DNA of 45,170 nucleotides from Flavobacteriales bacterium (GCA_015665315.1 JADFAK010000082.1:1-45170); one strand, 5' to 3'; positions 16,461 to 24,625 are shown, numbered from the stretch's first letter. The notes: a model not told the origin generated them from the sequence alone. Numbers and translations are program-made.

Positions 16461-18029
16461 ATGGCAGAAAGCAATTTATCACCCAGACAAAAAATGATAG
16501 GTATGATGTACCTGGTATTGACCGCCATGCTGGCACTGAATGTACAGCGCGAAATACTGGATGCATTTGTAGTCATTGAAGACGGAACCGCAGCTAGTTT
16601 GAAGTCGCTCGAAAAGAGAAATAACTCGCTGTATTCCGAGTTTAAATTTGCGCACGGACTTGATCCCGAGAAAACAGGGATTTATTGGAATGGAGCCAAT
16701 GCGTTGCAGGAGGAATCCAATTTCTTGGTCACAAGCATCGACAGTTTGAAATCGGCAATAATCGCCGCGACGGAAAGAATTGAACCCGAGCAAGCTGATA
16801 CCATTTCGCTTTGCTACCTGGAAAAAATTGACCAATACAATGACGCCACCAGGATTCTTGCTGGAGAAAAGGAAGATGCTTCCACTGGGGCTGCTCATCA
16901 CCTGAGAAATCAGATCGAATCATTTGCCAGACAGGTCAATACAACTTTGCAACAATTGAAGTTAGATACGCTTTCAATGCCTTTTGATTTCAGGGATAGA
17001 ATGGTGGAGGATAGAATGGTCAACTGGGAAATGCGGACTTTCTATGAAATCCCCATGGCTGCCTGCGTGGCCATCTTGACGAAGCTTCAGAACGACGTAC
17101 GTACGATTGAATACAATGCAGTGAGCCAAATGCTTTCTGCAGTGGATGTCGACGATATTCCCGTCGATACGGTAATTGCTCGAGTTGTTCCGAGAAGTCA
17201 GTACATCATTCTAGGCGAAACCTACGAATCAGATATTTTCTTGAGTGCATACAATAGCACAACACAGCCTGAAATAAATTTGAATGGATCCGGTGACCTT
17301 GTTGTGGAAGATGGCATGGGCAAACTTTCTTTCAAGCCCACAGGCCAAGGGCAATTTGATTATAACGGAGAAATTGTCATCCATGATAAAAAGGGGAATC
17401 CGAGAAAATTTCCTTTTGAATCTTCCTACACCGTAGTTAAACCAAGTGCATCTGTTTCTCCCACCAAGATGAATGTCCTTTACGTCGGACCTAAAAATCC
17501 ACTTTCGATCTCTGTGCCTGGAGTTCCAGATGAAAAGGTGAGCGTGACTATCACTGGCGGGAATCGAATACGCAAGATAGGACCAGGAATGTATGAGGCC
17601 GACATGGTTTTGGGGAGTCCGCGAGATATCGACGTTATCGTCAAAGCCGAAATGGATGGCGGACTCAAAGAAATGGCAAAAACGTCCTTTCGGGTCAAGA
17701 AATTGCCAACGCCCTATGTTCGATTTGGACCTATAAAAAACAGTGGTAAAATGGATGCGTTCGATTTGATCAATAATTCACTTATTGCTGAGTATGATCA
17801 AGATTTCGTGTTTCCCTTACCGCTGACGGTTGTGGAATTCAATATGGTAATAGACAAGGGAGAAGTCGTTGAAAGACATATTGTAGGGCGCAAAGCAAGA
17901 AGCGAAGACCAAGCATTGCTAAACTCACTCAGGCCAGGAGCTATTGTGTACTTGGAAGATATACTTGTTCGAGACGCCAGTGGAAGAGTGCTTCCGACCA
18001 ACAACATAAAAATTACAGTCAAGAACTAG
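16461..18029 (+). CDS. gldM: Gliding motility / type IX secretion protein GldM (orphan copy)
   Basis: A 522-residue GldM, close to the 513 of Flavobacterium johnsoniae. The N-terminus MAESNLSPRQKMIGMMYLVL contains Arg9, equivalent to the residue that faces a buried Glu of GldL in the GldLM motor; one membrane helix follows (IGMMYLVLTAMLALNV). The periplasmic part ends in the typical last domain (LPTPYVRFGPIKNSGKM ... RSEDQALLNSLRPGAIVYLE). GldM couples the inner-membrane motor to the T9SS. The frame extends to 16401, but the ATG at 16461 gives the family start. gldK, gldL and gldN, which normally flank gldM, are absent: dnaN is downstream and a small exported protein upstream. This may be a second copy or a displaced gene. 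Confidence 0.88.
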   Translation: MAESNLSPRQKMIGMMYLVLTAMLALNVQREILDAFVVIEDGTAASLKSLEKRNNSLYSEFKFAHGLDPEKTGIYWNGANALQEESNFLVTSIDSLKSAIIAATERIEPEQADTISLCYLEKIDQYNDATRILAGEKEDASTGAAHHLRNQIESFARQVNTTLQQLKLDTLSMPFDFRDRMVEDRMVNWEMRTFYEIPMAACVAILTKLQNDVRTIEYNAVSQMLSAVDVDDIPVDTVIARVVPRSQYIILGETYESDIFLSAYNSTTQPEINLNGSGDLVVEDGMGKLSFKPTGQGQFDYNGEIVIHDKKGNPRKFPFESSYTVVKPSASVSPTKMNVLYVGPKNPLSISVPGVPDEKVSVTITGGNRIRKIGPGMYEADMVLGSPRDIDVIVKAEMDGGLKEMAKTSFRVKKLPTPYVRFGPIKNSGKMDAFDLINNSLIAEYDQDFVFPLPLTVVEFNMVIDKGEVVERHIVGRKARSEDQALLNSLRPGAIVYLEDILVRDASGRVLPTNNIKITVKN

Positions 18030-18130
18030 GAAGGGCCGATGAGATAGGCTATTTGCGGGAGGGTAGGTGAGTAATCAACATAGGTTAAGAACTTCCTAGG
18101 CAGGGAGTGAAGAAAACACATCCAGTTGAG

Positions 18131-18138
18131 TATATTTG
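18131..18138 (+). promoter_or_regulatory. -7 promoter box of dnaN
   Basis: TATATTTG, a perfect match to TAnnTTTG, lies 29 nt before the dnaN ATG and about 100 nt after the gldM stop. It suggests that dnaN has its own promoter. Confidence 0.5.
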
Positions 18139-18167
18139 CCTTCCTAAATTAAACGTAATAACGCGGA

Positions 18168-19289
18168 ATGAAATTTCTCGTAAATAGTCAATCACTGCTT
18201 AAGCAGTTACAGTTGTTGAGTGGTGTTCTTAGTTCGAACAATACCTTACCAATCTTAGATAATTATCTGTTCGAAATCAACGGAAAGGAGCTGACACTGT
18301 CGGCTTCCGATCTTGAGACCACCATGACCACAAGAATCATGATTGAGGCCAAGGAAGATGGTATTATTGCCATTCCGGCCAAAATGCTTCTTGACACGGT
18401 AAAGTCTTTCCCTGAGCAACCCTTGACTTTCACTATTGATCCAAAGACATTCGGAGTTGAGATTTCTTCCGATTTTGGAAAGTACAAGTTGAGCGGTCAG
18501 AATGGAGAAGAGTTTCCAAAAGCCCCACAGTTGGATGCTTCCAGTCATGTGGAAATGGGCGGCGATGTATTGAGTACTGCTATCAATAGCACTCTTTTCG
18601 CGGCTGGAAACGATGAACTTCGGCCGGTGATGTCAGGAATCTTCTTTGAGTTGAACGAGGAGTTTATTCGCTTTGTGGCAACCGATGCCCATAGATTAGT
18701 GCGTTATACACGTGGTGATGCCAAGGCGAGCGCTGGAGCTTCCTTTATTGTACCGAAGAAGCCTTTGAATCTATTGAAGAGCATCGCTACAAGTTCAGAT
18801 TCACCCATTAAGATTGAGTTTACCTCGTCAAATGCGATGTTCTCTTTTGATAATGTGGTTCTATCTTGTCGCTTGATTGAAGGGAAGTTTCCAAATTACC
18901 AGGCTGTAATTCCTGAAGAGAATCCGAATAAGCTGACCATTGGTCGATTGGATTTATTGCAGTCGATACGCCGTGTGTCCATTTTTGCCAATAAGACAAC
19001 ACATCAAGTGCGCTTGAAGATCAACGGTTCTGAGTTGACGATTTCTGCGGAGGACCTTGATTTTGCCAATGAGGCGAACGAGCGACTTACTTGCAGCTAT
19101 GTTGGAGAAGACATGGAAATAGGATTTAATTCACGTTTCTTGGCCGACATGCTATCGAACATCAATTCAGAGAATGTTGTGCTGGAAATGAGTGCATCGA
19201 ATAGAGCGGGTATCATTGTTCCAGCTGAGCAAGTGCTTGAATCGGAAGATATTCTAATGCTCGTGATGCCAGTTATGTTGAACAACTAA
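18168..19289 (+). CDS. dnaN: DNA polymerase III subunit beta (sliding clamp)
   Basis: A 373-residue DnaN with the three clamp domains. The N-terminus MKFLVNSQSLLKQLQLLSGV and segments LPILDNYLFEI, FVATDAHRLVRY, RLIEGKFPNYQAVIPE and the C-terminal LVMPVMLNN are standard. The clamp encircles DNA and holds the replicative polymerase and repair factors through its hydrophobic groove and C-terminus. It is not next to dnaA here, as is common in Bacteroidota. A strong terminator follows 64 bp after the stop. Confidence 0.98.
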   Translation: MKFLVNSQSLLKQLQLLSGVLSSNNTLPILDNYLFEINGKELTLSASDLETTMTTRIMIEAKEDGIIAIPAKMLLDTVKSFPEQPLTFTIDPKTFGVEISSDFGKYKLSGQNGEEFPKAPQLDASSHVEMGGDVLSTAINSTLFAAGNDELRPVMSGIFFELNEEFIRFVATDAHRLVRYTRGDAKASAGASFIVPKKPLNLLKSIATSSDSPIKIEFTSSNAMFSFDNVVLSCRLIEGKFPNYQAVIPEENPNKLTIGRLDLLQSIRRVSIFANKTTHQVRLKINGSELTISAEDLDFANEANERLTCSYVGEDMEIGFNSRFLADMLSNINSENVVLEMSASNRAGIIVPAEQVLESEDILMLVMPVMLNN

Positions 19290-19352
19290 GATTTTCGACT
19301 ATCTTAGGGATCCACCTGAGAATAGTTAACCCTAACCAAAACCAATATATTG

Positions 19353-19386
19353 AAAACCTCTCCTTTCTTAGGAGGGGTTTTTTTTT
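19353..19386 (+). terminator. Rho-independent terminator of dnaN
   Basis: AAAACCTCTCCT pairs with AGGAGGGGTTTT (one G-T wobble) around a 5-base loop, followed by a run of nine or more T ending at 19386. Confidence 0.85.
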
Positions 19387-19402
19387 AGCCTTCGGCAAAT
19401 GA
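19386..19402 (-). repeat. 17-bp intergenic repeat, copy 1
   Basis: Read on the minus strand this is TCATTTGCCGAAGGCTA, identical to 24344-24360 on the plus strand. It sits between the dnaN terminator and the rhomboid gene. Looser matches occur at 14208-14224 and 37810-37826 (CATTTGCCGA-x(1-2)-GGCTAA). Confidence 0.45.
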
Positions 19403-19418
19403 ATAACCATTTGTCGAA

Positions 19419-20156
19419 CTAGGAATCTTTGGGCTCGTCCGCGTCTTGTTCGGGATTCTTTTTGGACAAGTATTCGTAGAATATTTCGGAATCCTCAGAT
19501 GTGTCGGATAGAAATGTCCAATCTCCTTCTGCAATTCGTTTTTCTAACTCAGCCTGTTTTTCCTCGTCAATTTCATACTGGTACTTGCGCCTAGGAGCGC
19601 CTTTTTCTCGGTAATGCCAAGCGAAGATTAGTCCGCCTATCGCACCCGATAAATGTCCTTCCCATGATAGATTTGGGTCGACTGGAAAAACGTACCAAAC
19701 AATGCTTCCGTAGTAGAAGGCAACAACCAATGCAATGCGCAAGAGGTTTTCGTTTTTACGGAATATTCCGCTGAAGAAGAGAAAACTGGCGAGGCCGTAT
19801 ATGAGCAGACTAGCGCCTATATGGTTTCCTTCACGTCCCCAAAACCAGAGAAGGGTTCCGCCCAAAAAGAGGATCCACAAGAACACCTTGACCGCCACTT
19901 CCCGATAGAAAAAGAAAAGAAAAGAGTTCAACACAAAAAAGGATAAGGTGTTGTGCGTGATATGTTTGAGATCACCGTGCAAAAAATGCATGCTCACAAT
20001 TCCTATCAAACCTTCCATCTTCCGAGGTTTGAGCCCCCATCGGCTAAATCGGATGTCACCGAGGGCCTCTGCGCCAAAAAGCATCCAGCACACTGCCAAA
20101 AAGGAAATCGTGATGAATAGTGTCGTATAAAGTCGTCCTCTAGAGGCTGTGTTCAT
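19419..20156 (-). CDS. Rhomboid-family intramembrane serine protease
   Basis: A 245-residue membrane protein with about six hydrophobic segments between residues 10 and 190 and a charged cytoplasmic C-terminal tail (from about 195, rich in Glu, Lys and Asp). MHFLHGDLKHITHN is the conserved segment before TM2. The catalytic Ser is in HIGASLLIYGLASF (Ser116) and the catalytic His in WEGHLSGAIGGLIF (His168). Canonical rhomboids have GxSG; here the residue after Ser is Leu. Substrates are unknown. It is divergent from the small exported protein at 20231. Confidence 0.87.
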   Translation of the reverse strand: MNTASRGRLYTTLFITISFLAVCWMLFGAEALGDIRFSRWGLKPRKMEGLIGIVSMHFLHGDLKHITHNTLSFFVLNSFLFFFYREVAVKVFLWILFLGGTLLWFWGREGNHIGASLLIYGLASFLFFSGIFRKNENLLRIALVVAFYYGSIVWYVFPVDPNLSWEGHLSGAIGGLIFAWHYREKGAPRRKYQYEIDEEKQAELEKRIAEGDWTFLSDTSEDSEIFYEYLSKKNPEQDADEPKDS

Positions 20157-20174
20157 TTGTTAAGATTTGTTAAC

Positions 20175-20208
20175 CAAATCTAGGGCGGCTTGTGTGTCCC
20201 TATATTTA
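20175..20208. promoter_or_regulatory. Divergent promoter region (rhomboid / small exported protein)
   Basis: On the minus strand TAGATTTG (20182-20175) matches the -7 consensus exactly, 18 nt before the rhomboid ATG. On the plus strand TATATTTA (20201-20208, one mismatch) precedes the small gene at 20231. No convincing TTG elements at standard spacing. Confidence 0.4.
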
Positions 20209-20230
20209 GCTTTCAGTAAACCATATGGTT

Positions 20231-20479
20231 ATGAAACAATTTGTTGTTCTATTCGCATTTTCTCTTGGCTTGAGTTTTTCAGCTCTAGCTAATAATGTTG
20301 AGCCAAATGTTGAATCAAATGGTGATCCAGAAAAAGTCGAACAGAAACAGGAATATACGTTTTCTCTGTCTCGAGCCTATTTGCAGCTGTTTAATTTGTT
20401 CTCAGTTGAGCCTGTAAAAGTGGACACAACTACACTCGAGCAGCGAAAAATGCCCTACGAATTAAGCGAAATCAAGTGA
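20231..20479 (+). CDS. Small exported protein of unknown function
   Basis: An 82-residue protein with a clear signal peptide (MKQFVVLFAFSLGLSFSALA). The mature part of about 60 residues is acidic near its start (EPNVESNGDPEKVEQKQE), then has an amphipathic stretch (YTFSLSRAYLQLFNLFSV) and a polar C-terminus. I recognise no domain. Another ATG lies two codons upstream at 20225; the one at 20231 gives a standard signal peptide. A promoter-like box is 23 nt upstream. It could be a small periplasmic or surface factor. Confidence 0.62.
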   Translation: MKQFVVLFAFSLGLSFSALANNVEPNVESNGDPEKVEQKQEYTFSLSRAYLQLFNLFSVEPVKVDTTTLEQRKMPYELSEIK

Positions 20480-20564
20480 GCTTAGTGTAGTCTTTTACAT
20501 TTATTACCATTCTTATTTCCTTCCGTCATGCAATTTAACCCCGACTATGTTGTGGGGATATTTG

Positions 20565-20572
20565 TATTTTCA
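20565..20572 (+). promoter_or_regulatory. -7-like box 5 nt before the nucleoside phosphorylase ATG
   Basis: TATTTTCA (two mismatches to TAnnTTTG) ends five nt before the ATG at 20578. An overlapping alternative, GATATTTG (20557-20564, one mismatch), would give a leader of only a few nt. Either choice implies little or no 5' leader. Confidence 0.35.
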
Positions 20573-20577
20573 CCCGC

Positions 20578-21474
20578 ATGATTGGATATCCCAGACCTGC
20601 GAACACAATTCTTTCAAATGCCGAGTTCATCACAAATGATCGAGGCGCAATTTATCACCTGGACCTGTTGCCGGGCCAATTGGCAGAGACCATTCTATTG
20701 GTTGGTGACCCTGAGCGGGTGAAAATGATAGGCGATCGTTTTGATCGAGTAGATCATGTCGCAACTCATCGCGAATTTCATACCATTACAGGACAGTTGA
20801 AGGGTACGAAGTTATCTGTTGTCTCTACGGGAATTGGAGTGGACAACATTGATATCGTATTGAATGAGATCGACGCCTTGTTCAACATCGATTTTGAGAC
20901 CAAGACCATCAAGGAAAAGCTTACATCTGTGCGCTTCATTCGCTTGGGGACAAGTGGATGCATGCAGCCTGATATTAAGGTGGGGGAGATAGTAGTTTCA
21001 AAATACGCCTTGGGATATGATGGATTGCCCTTTCACTATGAAGGTCAATTTACCCCTGAGGAAGTAGATCTAACAAAGTCACTCTTAGAATCAGTTAATT
21101 GGCCATCAGCTTTTGCCGATCCTTATATTGTGGCCGCCGGACCGAGTTTAATTGAATTATTGTCCGATCTAGGCCACGGAGGAATAACCGTAACGGCCAA
21201 CGGATTCTATGGCCCACAGAATCGGCAACTGCGCTTGCCTAGCTCTAGAATGGACTTGCTGGATGGATTCAGAGATTTTCGCCAGGGGGATTTGAGGGTG
21301 ATAAATTTCGAAATGGAAACATCTGGACTTTATGCCATGGCATCGATGTTGGGACACGAGGCAATTACCCTTTGCACCTTGCTTGCCAACAGGGCAACGT
21401 TTGAATTTGTTGAGAATCCGCTAACCCACGTCGAACGCATGGTCGATGTCGTTTTGAATCGATTAACACGCTGA
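20578..21474 (+). CDS. Nucleoside phosphorylase (uridine phosphorylase-like)
   Basis: A 298-residue member of the PNP/UDP phosphorylase family, which splits nucleosides with phosphate to base and (deoxy)ribose-1-phosphate. Signatures: ILLVGDPERVKMIGDRFD (phosphate-site region), VVSTGIGVDNIDIVLNEI, IRLGTSGCMQPDIKVGEIVV, and FEMETSGLYAMASMLGHEA, the family's E-M-E-T block that binds ribose. The overall shape is nearest to the uridine phosphorylase branch found in Bacteroidota, but base specificity cannot be read from sequence. It is a single gene with a promoter-like box very close to its ATG. Confidence 0.9.
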   Translation: MIGYPRPANTILSNAEFITNDRGAIYHLDLLPGQLAETILLVGDPERVKMIGDRFDRVDHVATHREFHTITGQLKGTKLSVVSTGIGVDNIDIVLNEIDALFNIDFETKTIKEKLTSVRFIRLGTSGCMQPDIKVGEIVVSKYALGYDGLPFHYEGQFTPEEVDLTKSLLESVNWPSAFADPYIVAAGPSLIELLSDLGHGGITVTANGFYGPQNRQLRLPSSRMDLLDGFRDFRQGDLRVINFEMETSGLYAMASMLGHEAITLCTLLANRATFEFVENPLTHVERMVDVVLNRLTR

Positions 21475-21522
21475 TTGTTAAAAATAAGAACATGTAAGTC
21501 TGTTCTCTACTCCCAAGCCGTC

Positions 21523-21530
21523 TATTTTTG
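21523..21530 (+). promoter_or_regulatory. -7 promoter box of the SirB1-like gene
   Basis: TATTTTTG matches TAnnTTTG exactly and lies 39 nt before the ATG at 21570. No exact TTG at 19-21 nt upstream. Confidence 0.45.
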
Positions 21531-21569
21531 AAATGCTGCATTTTATATGAATAGGCCAAAACCAAGAGT

Positions 21570-22439
21570 ATGTCGGAGATAAACGCACTTATTAATTTGA
21601 TTGAAGATCCAGATCCAACAATTTATGATCAGGTGAAGTCGGAAATCGTATCAATGGGTGAAAGCGTAATTCCTCAATTGGAAAAATTCTGGGAGTTTAA
21701 TGATCACGGGGTTTTGTTTCAAGAGAGACTAGAAAGCCTTATCCACTCAATTCAGTATGATTCTGTCCTGAGACGTCTCGAAGAATGGCGCGATGCAGAA
21801 AACAATGATTTGCTCGAAGGAGCTATCTTGATTAACAAATACCAATATCCTTCGTTTGACGAAAAGGAAGTGCGACGATTGATAGCGAAGATCCGTCAAG
21901 ATATTTGGCTGGAGTTGAATGATAGTCTGACAGCACTAGAAGTAGTAAATATCTTCAATCAAATATTGTTCAACGTTCACCAGTTTGAAGGTAACAAGAA
22001 CAATTACAATGCTCCTCAGAATTCGTTTATTGCAGATGTACTTCTGACCAAAAAAGGAAATCCGTTGTCTCTTGCCTTGTTGTATCAAATTTTGGCCAGC
22101 TCGTTGGATGTTCCGATTTATGGAGTCAACCTGCCGAATCACTTTATCTTGGGCTATGTCGACGAAAGTTCAATAAATCCCTTGAATGACAGCGATACAG
22201 ATCACGGAGTACTGTTCTACATCAATCCGTTCACGGGTGGAACGATGATTCACAGAAACGAGATCGATGAGTTCTTGAATTATCTAAACTTACCACAACA
22301 GGTTAAGTTTTATCGTCCTTGTGGCAACGTAGACATTATCGCCCGAATGGTTGACAATCTTATTTATTCGTACGCGCAGCTCGGAAAGAAAGACAAGGTT
22401 GAAGAGTTGAAAGCCTTGCAAATGGTCTTCAGAGGCTAG
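21570..22439 (+). CDS. SirB1/transglutaminase-like family protein
   Basis: A 289-residue cytoplasmic protein. The N-terminal third is helical (residues 1-110), with LIEDPDPTIYDQVKSEIVSMG resembling a HEAT-like repeat. The middle carries the SirB1 family block KKGNPLSLALLYQILASSLD followed by VPIYGVNLPNHFILGY, where the conserved His aligns with the transglutaminase His; the usual catalytic Cys is not evident. The C-terminal end (NLIYSYAQLGKKDKVEELKAL) is TPR-like, as in this family. Function in Bacteroidota is unknown. Its stop overlaps the convergent sugar transferase gene by 4 bp. Confidence 0.84.
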   Translation: MSEINALINLIEDPDPTIYDQVKSEIVSMGESVIPQLEKFWEFNDHGVLFQERLESLIHSIQYDSVLRRLEEWRDAENNDLLEGAILINKYQYPSFDEKEVRRLIAKIRQDIWLELNDSLTALEVVNIFNQILFNVHQFEGNKNNYNAPQNSFIADVLLTKKGNPLSLALLYQILASSLDVPIYGVNLPNHFILGYVDESSINPLNDSDTDHGVLFYINPFTGGTMIHRNEIDEFLNYLNLPQQVKFYRPCGNVDIIARMVDNLIYSYAQLGKKDKVEELKALQMVFRG

Positions 22440-23026
22440 ATTCCTACTATCCGTTTCATCGTTCGAAGTATGATCTGCATGTCCAGCATGATGGATTTTT
22501 CTTCGATGTACTTCAGGTTCAAGCTCAACTTGTGAGGCATAATGGTGTCGATATAGGTCTGCTCAGGATTATCAGACTCACCTAGAAGTCGGTTTTCATC
22601 GAAATATTCCAAGGACGCCAAGTCTGTAAGTCCCGGTCGAACTTCCAATACTTTTCTTTGCTCTTCGTTGTACAGCGCCACATATTTCGGCACCTCTGGT
22701 CTAGGGCCTACGATGCTCATTTCACCTTTGAGGATGTTGATGAGTTGAGGTGTTTCATCGAGTTTGGTCTTTCTCAGAAAATTTCCAATTCCAGTGATTC
22801 TGGGATCATCTTCGCCGACCGTCAATTGTCCGCTGGATTCTGCAAGAGGACGCATACTGCGAAATTTGAGGATGGAAAACTCCTTGCCCGACTTTCCAAC
22901 GCGTGTTTGCATAAAGAAGACTTTTCCCTTACTACTCAATTTAATGAGAAGGGAAATTACAAGTCCGGGTAATAGTAACACGATACATGCACAAAGTGAA
23001 AGCAGTATGTCCAATAGTCGCTTCAT
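22436..23026 (-). CDS. Phosphoglycosyl transferase (PglC/WcaJ-type sugar transferase)
   Basis: A 196-residue monotopic sugar-1-phosphate transferase, the size of PglC. It has an N-terminal re-entrant hydrophobic helix (LLSLCACIVLLLPGLVISLL), KFRSMRP, the signature ITGIGNFLRKTKLDETPQLI containing the catalytic Asp-Glu pair (DE in KLDETPQ), and SIVGPRPEVPKY. It attaches a sugar phosphate to undecaprenyl phosphate as the first step of a glycan or glycoprotein oligosaccharide. It overlaps the aminotransferase gene as ATGA. With that enzyme, the sugar could be an amino- or acetamido-dideoxy-hexose such as bacillosamine, which is an inference. Confidence 0.93.
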   Translation of the reverse strand: MKRLLDILLSLCACIVLLLPGLVISLLIKLSSKGKVFFMQTRVGKSGKEFSILKFRSMRPLAESSGQLTVGEDDPRITGIGNFLRKTKLDETPQLINILKGEMSIVGPRPEVPKYVALYNEEQRKVLEVRPGLTDLASLEYFDENRLLGESDNPEQTYIDTIMPHKLSLNLKYIEEKSIMLDMQIILRTMKRIVGI

Positions 23027-24219
23027 GCGAGCACTTCTTCGACAGATTGAACGACAGCATCAATCACTTGAGCTACTTGTTCATCGTTAAGGTCAAAATA
23101 AACGGGTAAGGAGATTTCATTTCGGTATAAGTTGAAGGCATTTGGGAAGTCCTCTACGTTGTATCCAAGATTTTTATAAGCTGAGAGCAATGGGAGGGGC
23201 ATAAAGTGAACGTTGACCGACACACCTTTAGAGGTAATGTGATCAATTATAGCATCCCGCTGTTCTTCGGAGGCTCCATCGATTCGCAACATGTAGAGGT
23301 GGTAAGAAGATTGTGAATCGTCATAAGCCAAATCTGGAAGGAGTGCCCATTCATATTCTTCCAAGGCTGTTTCATAAGCTTCGCAAATGACTTGTCGGCG
23401 TTCCAGCGTTTCAGCATAGCGATCCAACTCAACAAGGCCAATGGCGGCTTGTATGTCGGTCATGTTGCATTTGTACCCCGGAGCAATGATGTCGTATCTC
23501 CAACCGCCCGTAGTTTTGCTAAAGGCATCTTTCGTTTGACCGTGAAGGGACATAGCTCTAAACCATTTCAGGACTTCGTCCATTTCAAACACGTCGGGTA
23601 GTGCAAAGGATAGTCCGCCTCCTTCCGCCGTCGTAAGATTTTTAACAGCATGGAAACTGAATCCCATGATGTCGGCCTGGGATCCAAGCGGTTTATCCTC
23701 GTAAGTTGCTCCGAAAGAGTGGGCGGCATCGGCTAAGAATAGCGGTCGGTTCAGTTTCTTTTGATTCTCGTTTTGTGGGGTGAAAGGAGCGTCCTGGATC
23801 ATTTGCCGAATGGCAGCGTAATCAACAGGCATACCACCGAGGTCGACAGATATAACGGCTTTCGTTTTTTCGGTGAAGCATTCCCTGAGTGCCTCGGGAT
23901 CGATCAGACAATTGTGATGAAGGGAATCGACGAATACGGGAGTTGCTCCTGTGTGCAAAATAATATTGGCCGAAGCCGCGTATGTATAAGCCGGAACGAT
24001 TACTTCGTCACCAGGTCCAATGCCATACCAGCGCAAGGCAAGTTCGGCAGCTTCAGTCCAGGAACCTAAGGCTAGGACGGGAGCGCCTCCAATGTATTCG
24101 CTTAGACGCTGTTCGAACAGGCGGACTTTTGGGCCAGAGGTAATCCATCCTGACTGGAGGACTTCTGTAACTGCATCAATGGTTTTCTGATCAATTCGAG
24201 GGGGTGAGAAGGGTATCAT
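23023..24219 (-). CDS. DegT/DnrJ/EryC1/StrS-family sugar aminotransferase
   Basis: A 398-residue PLP enzyme of nucleotide-sugar metabolism. The N-terminus MIPFSPPRIDQKTIDAVTEV and SGWITSGPKVRLFEQRLSEY are standard. The PLP Lys is near residue 193 in FSFHAVKNLTTAEGG, GDEVIVPAYTYAASANIILH is the conserved substrate region, and DAAHSFGATY holds the Asp that contacts the PLP ring. Such enzymes aminate 4-keto or 3-keto sugars on UDP or dTDP. The frame is open to 24279, but the ATG at 24219 gives the family start. It is first in a two-gene unit with the phosphoglycosyl transferase and is preceded by a long non-coding region. Confidence 0.93.
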   Translation of the reverse strand: MIPFSPPRIDQKTIDAVTEVLQSGWITSGPKVRLFEQRLSEYIGGAPVLALGSWTEAAELALRWYGIGPGDEVIVPAYTYAASANIILHTGATPVFVDSLHHNCLIDPEALRECFTEKTKAVISVDLGGMPVDYAAIRQMIQDAPFTPQNENQKKLNRPLFLADAAHSFGATYEDKPLGSQADIMGFSFHAVKNLTTAEGGGLSFALPDVFEMDEVLKWFRAMSLHGQTKDAFSKTTGGWRYDIIAPGYKCNMTDIQAAIGLVELDRYAETLERRQVICEAYETALEEYEWALLPDLAYDDSQSSYHLYMLRIDGASEEQRDAIIDHITSKGVSVNVHFMPLPLLSAYKNLGYNVEDFPNAFNLYRNEISLPVYFDLNDEQVAQVIDAVVQSVEEVLA

Positions 24220-24343
24220 TTTTTCGAGGTTGAATCTGCTCAATAATGTGTTTGTTCTTGCTCCAAATACGCGGTGCAATCAAGTGGGCAAGGAACGAAA
24301 AAATGTCATTGGAGACCAAGAATTCAGGTTTAAATTCTGCTCG

Positions 24344-24360
24344 TCATTTGCCGAAGGCTA
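24344..24360 (+). repeat. 17-bp intergenic repeat, copy 2
   Basis: TCATTTGCCGAAGGCTA, identical to the minus strand of 19386-19402. It lies 125 bp upstream of the aminotransferase start, outside any gene. Confidence 0.45.
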
Positions 24361-24480
24361 AGCTATAGAAAACAATATTATGTAGGGCTTTATTTGAAAT
24401 GACTATCCGTAAAGTAACACCAATGTTCCCCGTTCATGCATGATAGCGCACGTGTTTCGCAAAAGCTAGTCGAAGGAATT

Positions 24481-24546
24481 CCGTACCTACGGCACGGGAT
24501 GTCATGTTGTGGGTTGACAGCTACCGATATATAGTCCCTACGGGAC
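24481..24546. repeat. Pair of short palindromic elements
   Basis: CCGTACCTACGGCACGG (24481-24497) and GTCCCTACGGGAC (24534-24546) each fold into a small hairpin (CCGT/ACGG and GTCCC/GGGAC) and share the core C-TAC-GG. They frame a 36-bp spacer. I associate palindromes of this kind with repeated intergenic elements of Bacteroidota, but have not verified this. Confidence 0.5.
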
Positions 24547-24574
24547 ATGCTTTGGTTGTGAACAGAAATCTCTT

Positions 24575-24625
24575 TCTCTTCCTCTTTAAATTCAAGAGAT
24601 AAGAGGAAGTGTTTAGAGGAAGAGA
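24575..24625. repeat. Imperfect inverted repeat
   Basis: TCTCTTCCTCT (24575-24585) is repeated inverted as AGAGGAAGAGA (24615-24625). The A/G-rich spacer holds a further partial copy (AAGAGATAAGAGGAAG). Confidence 0.5.
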
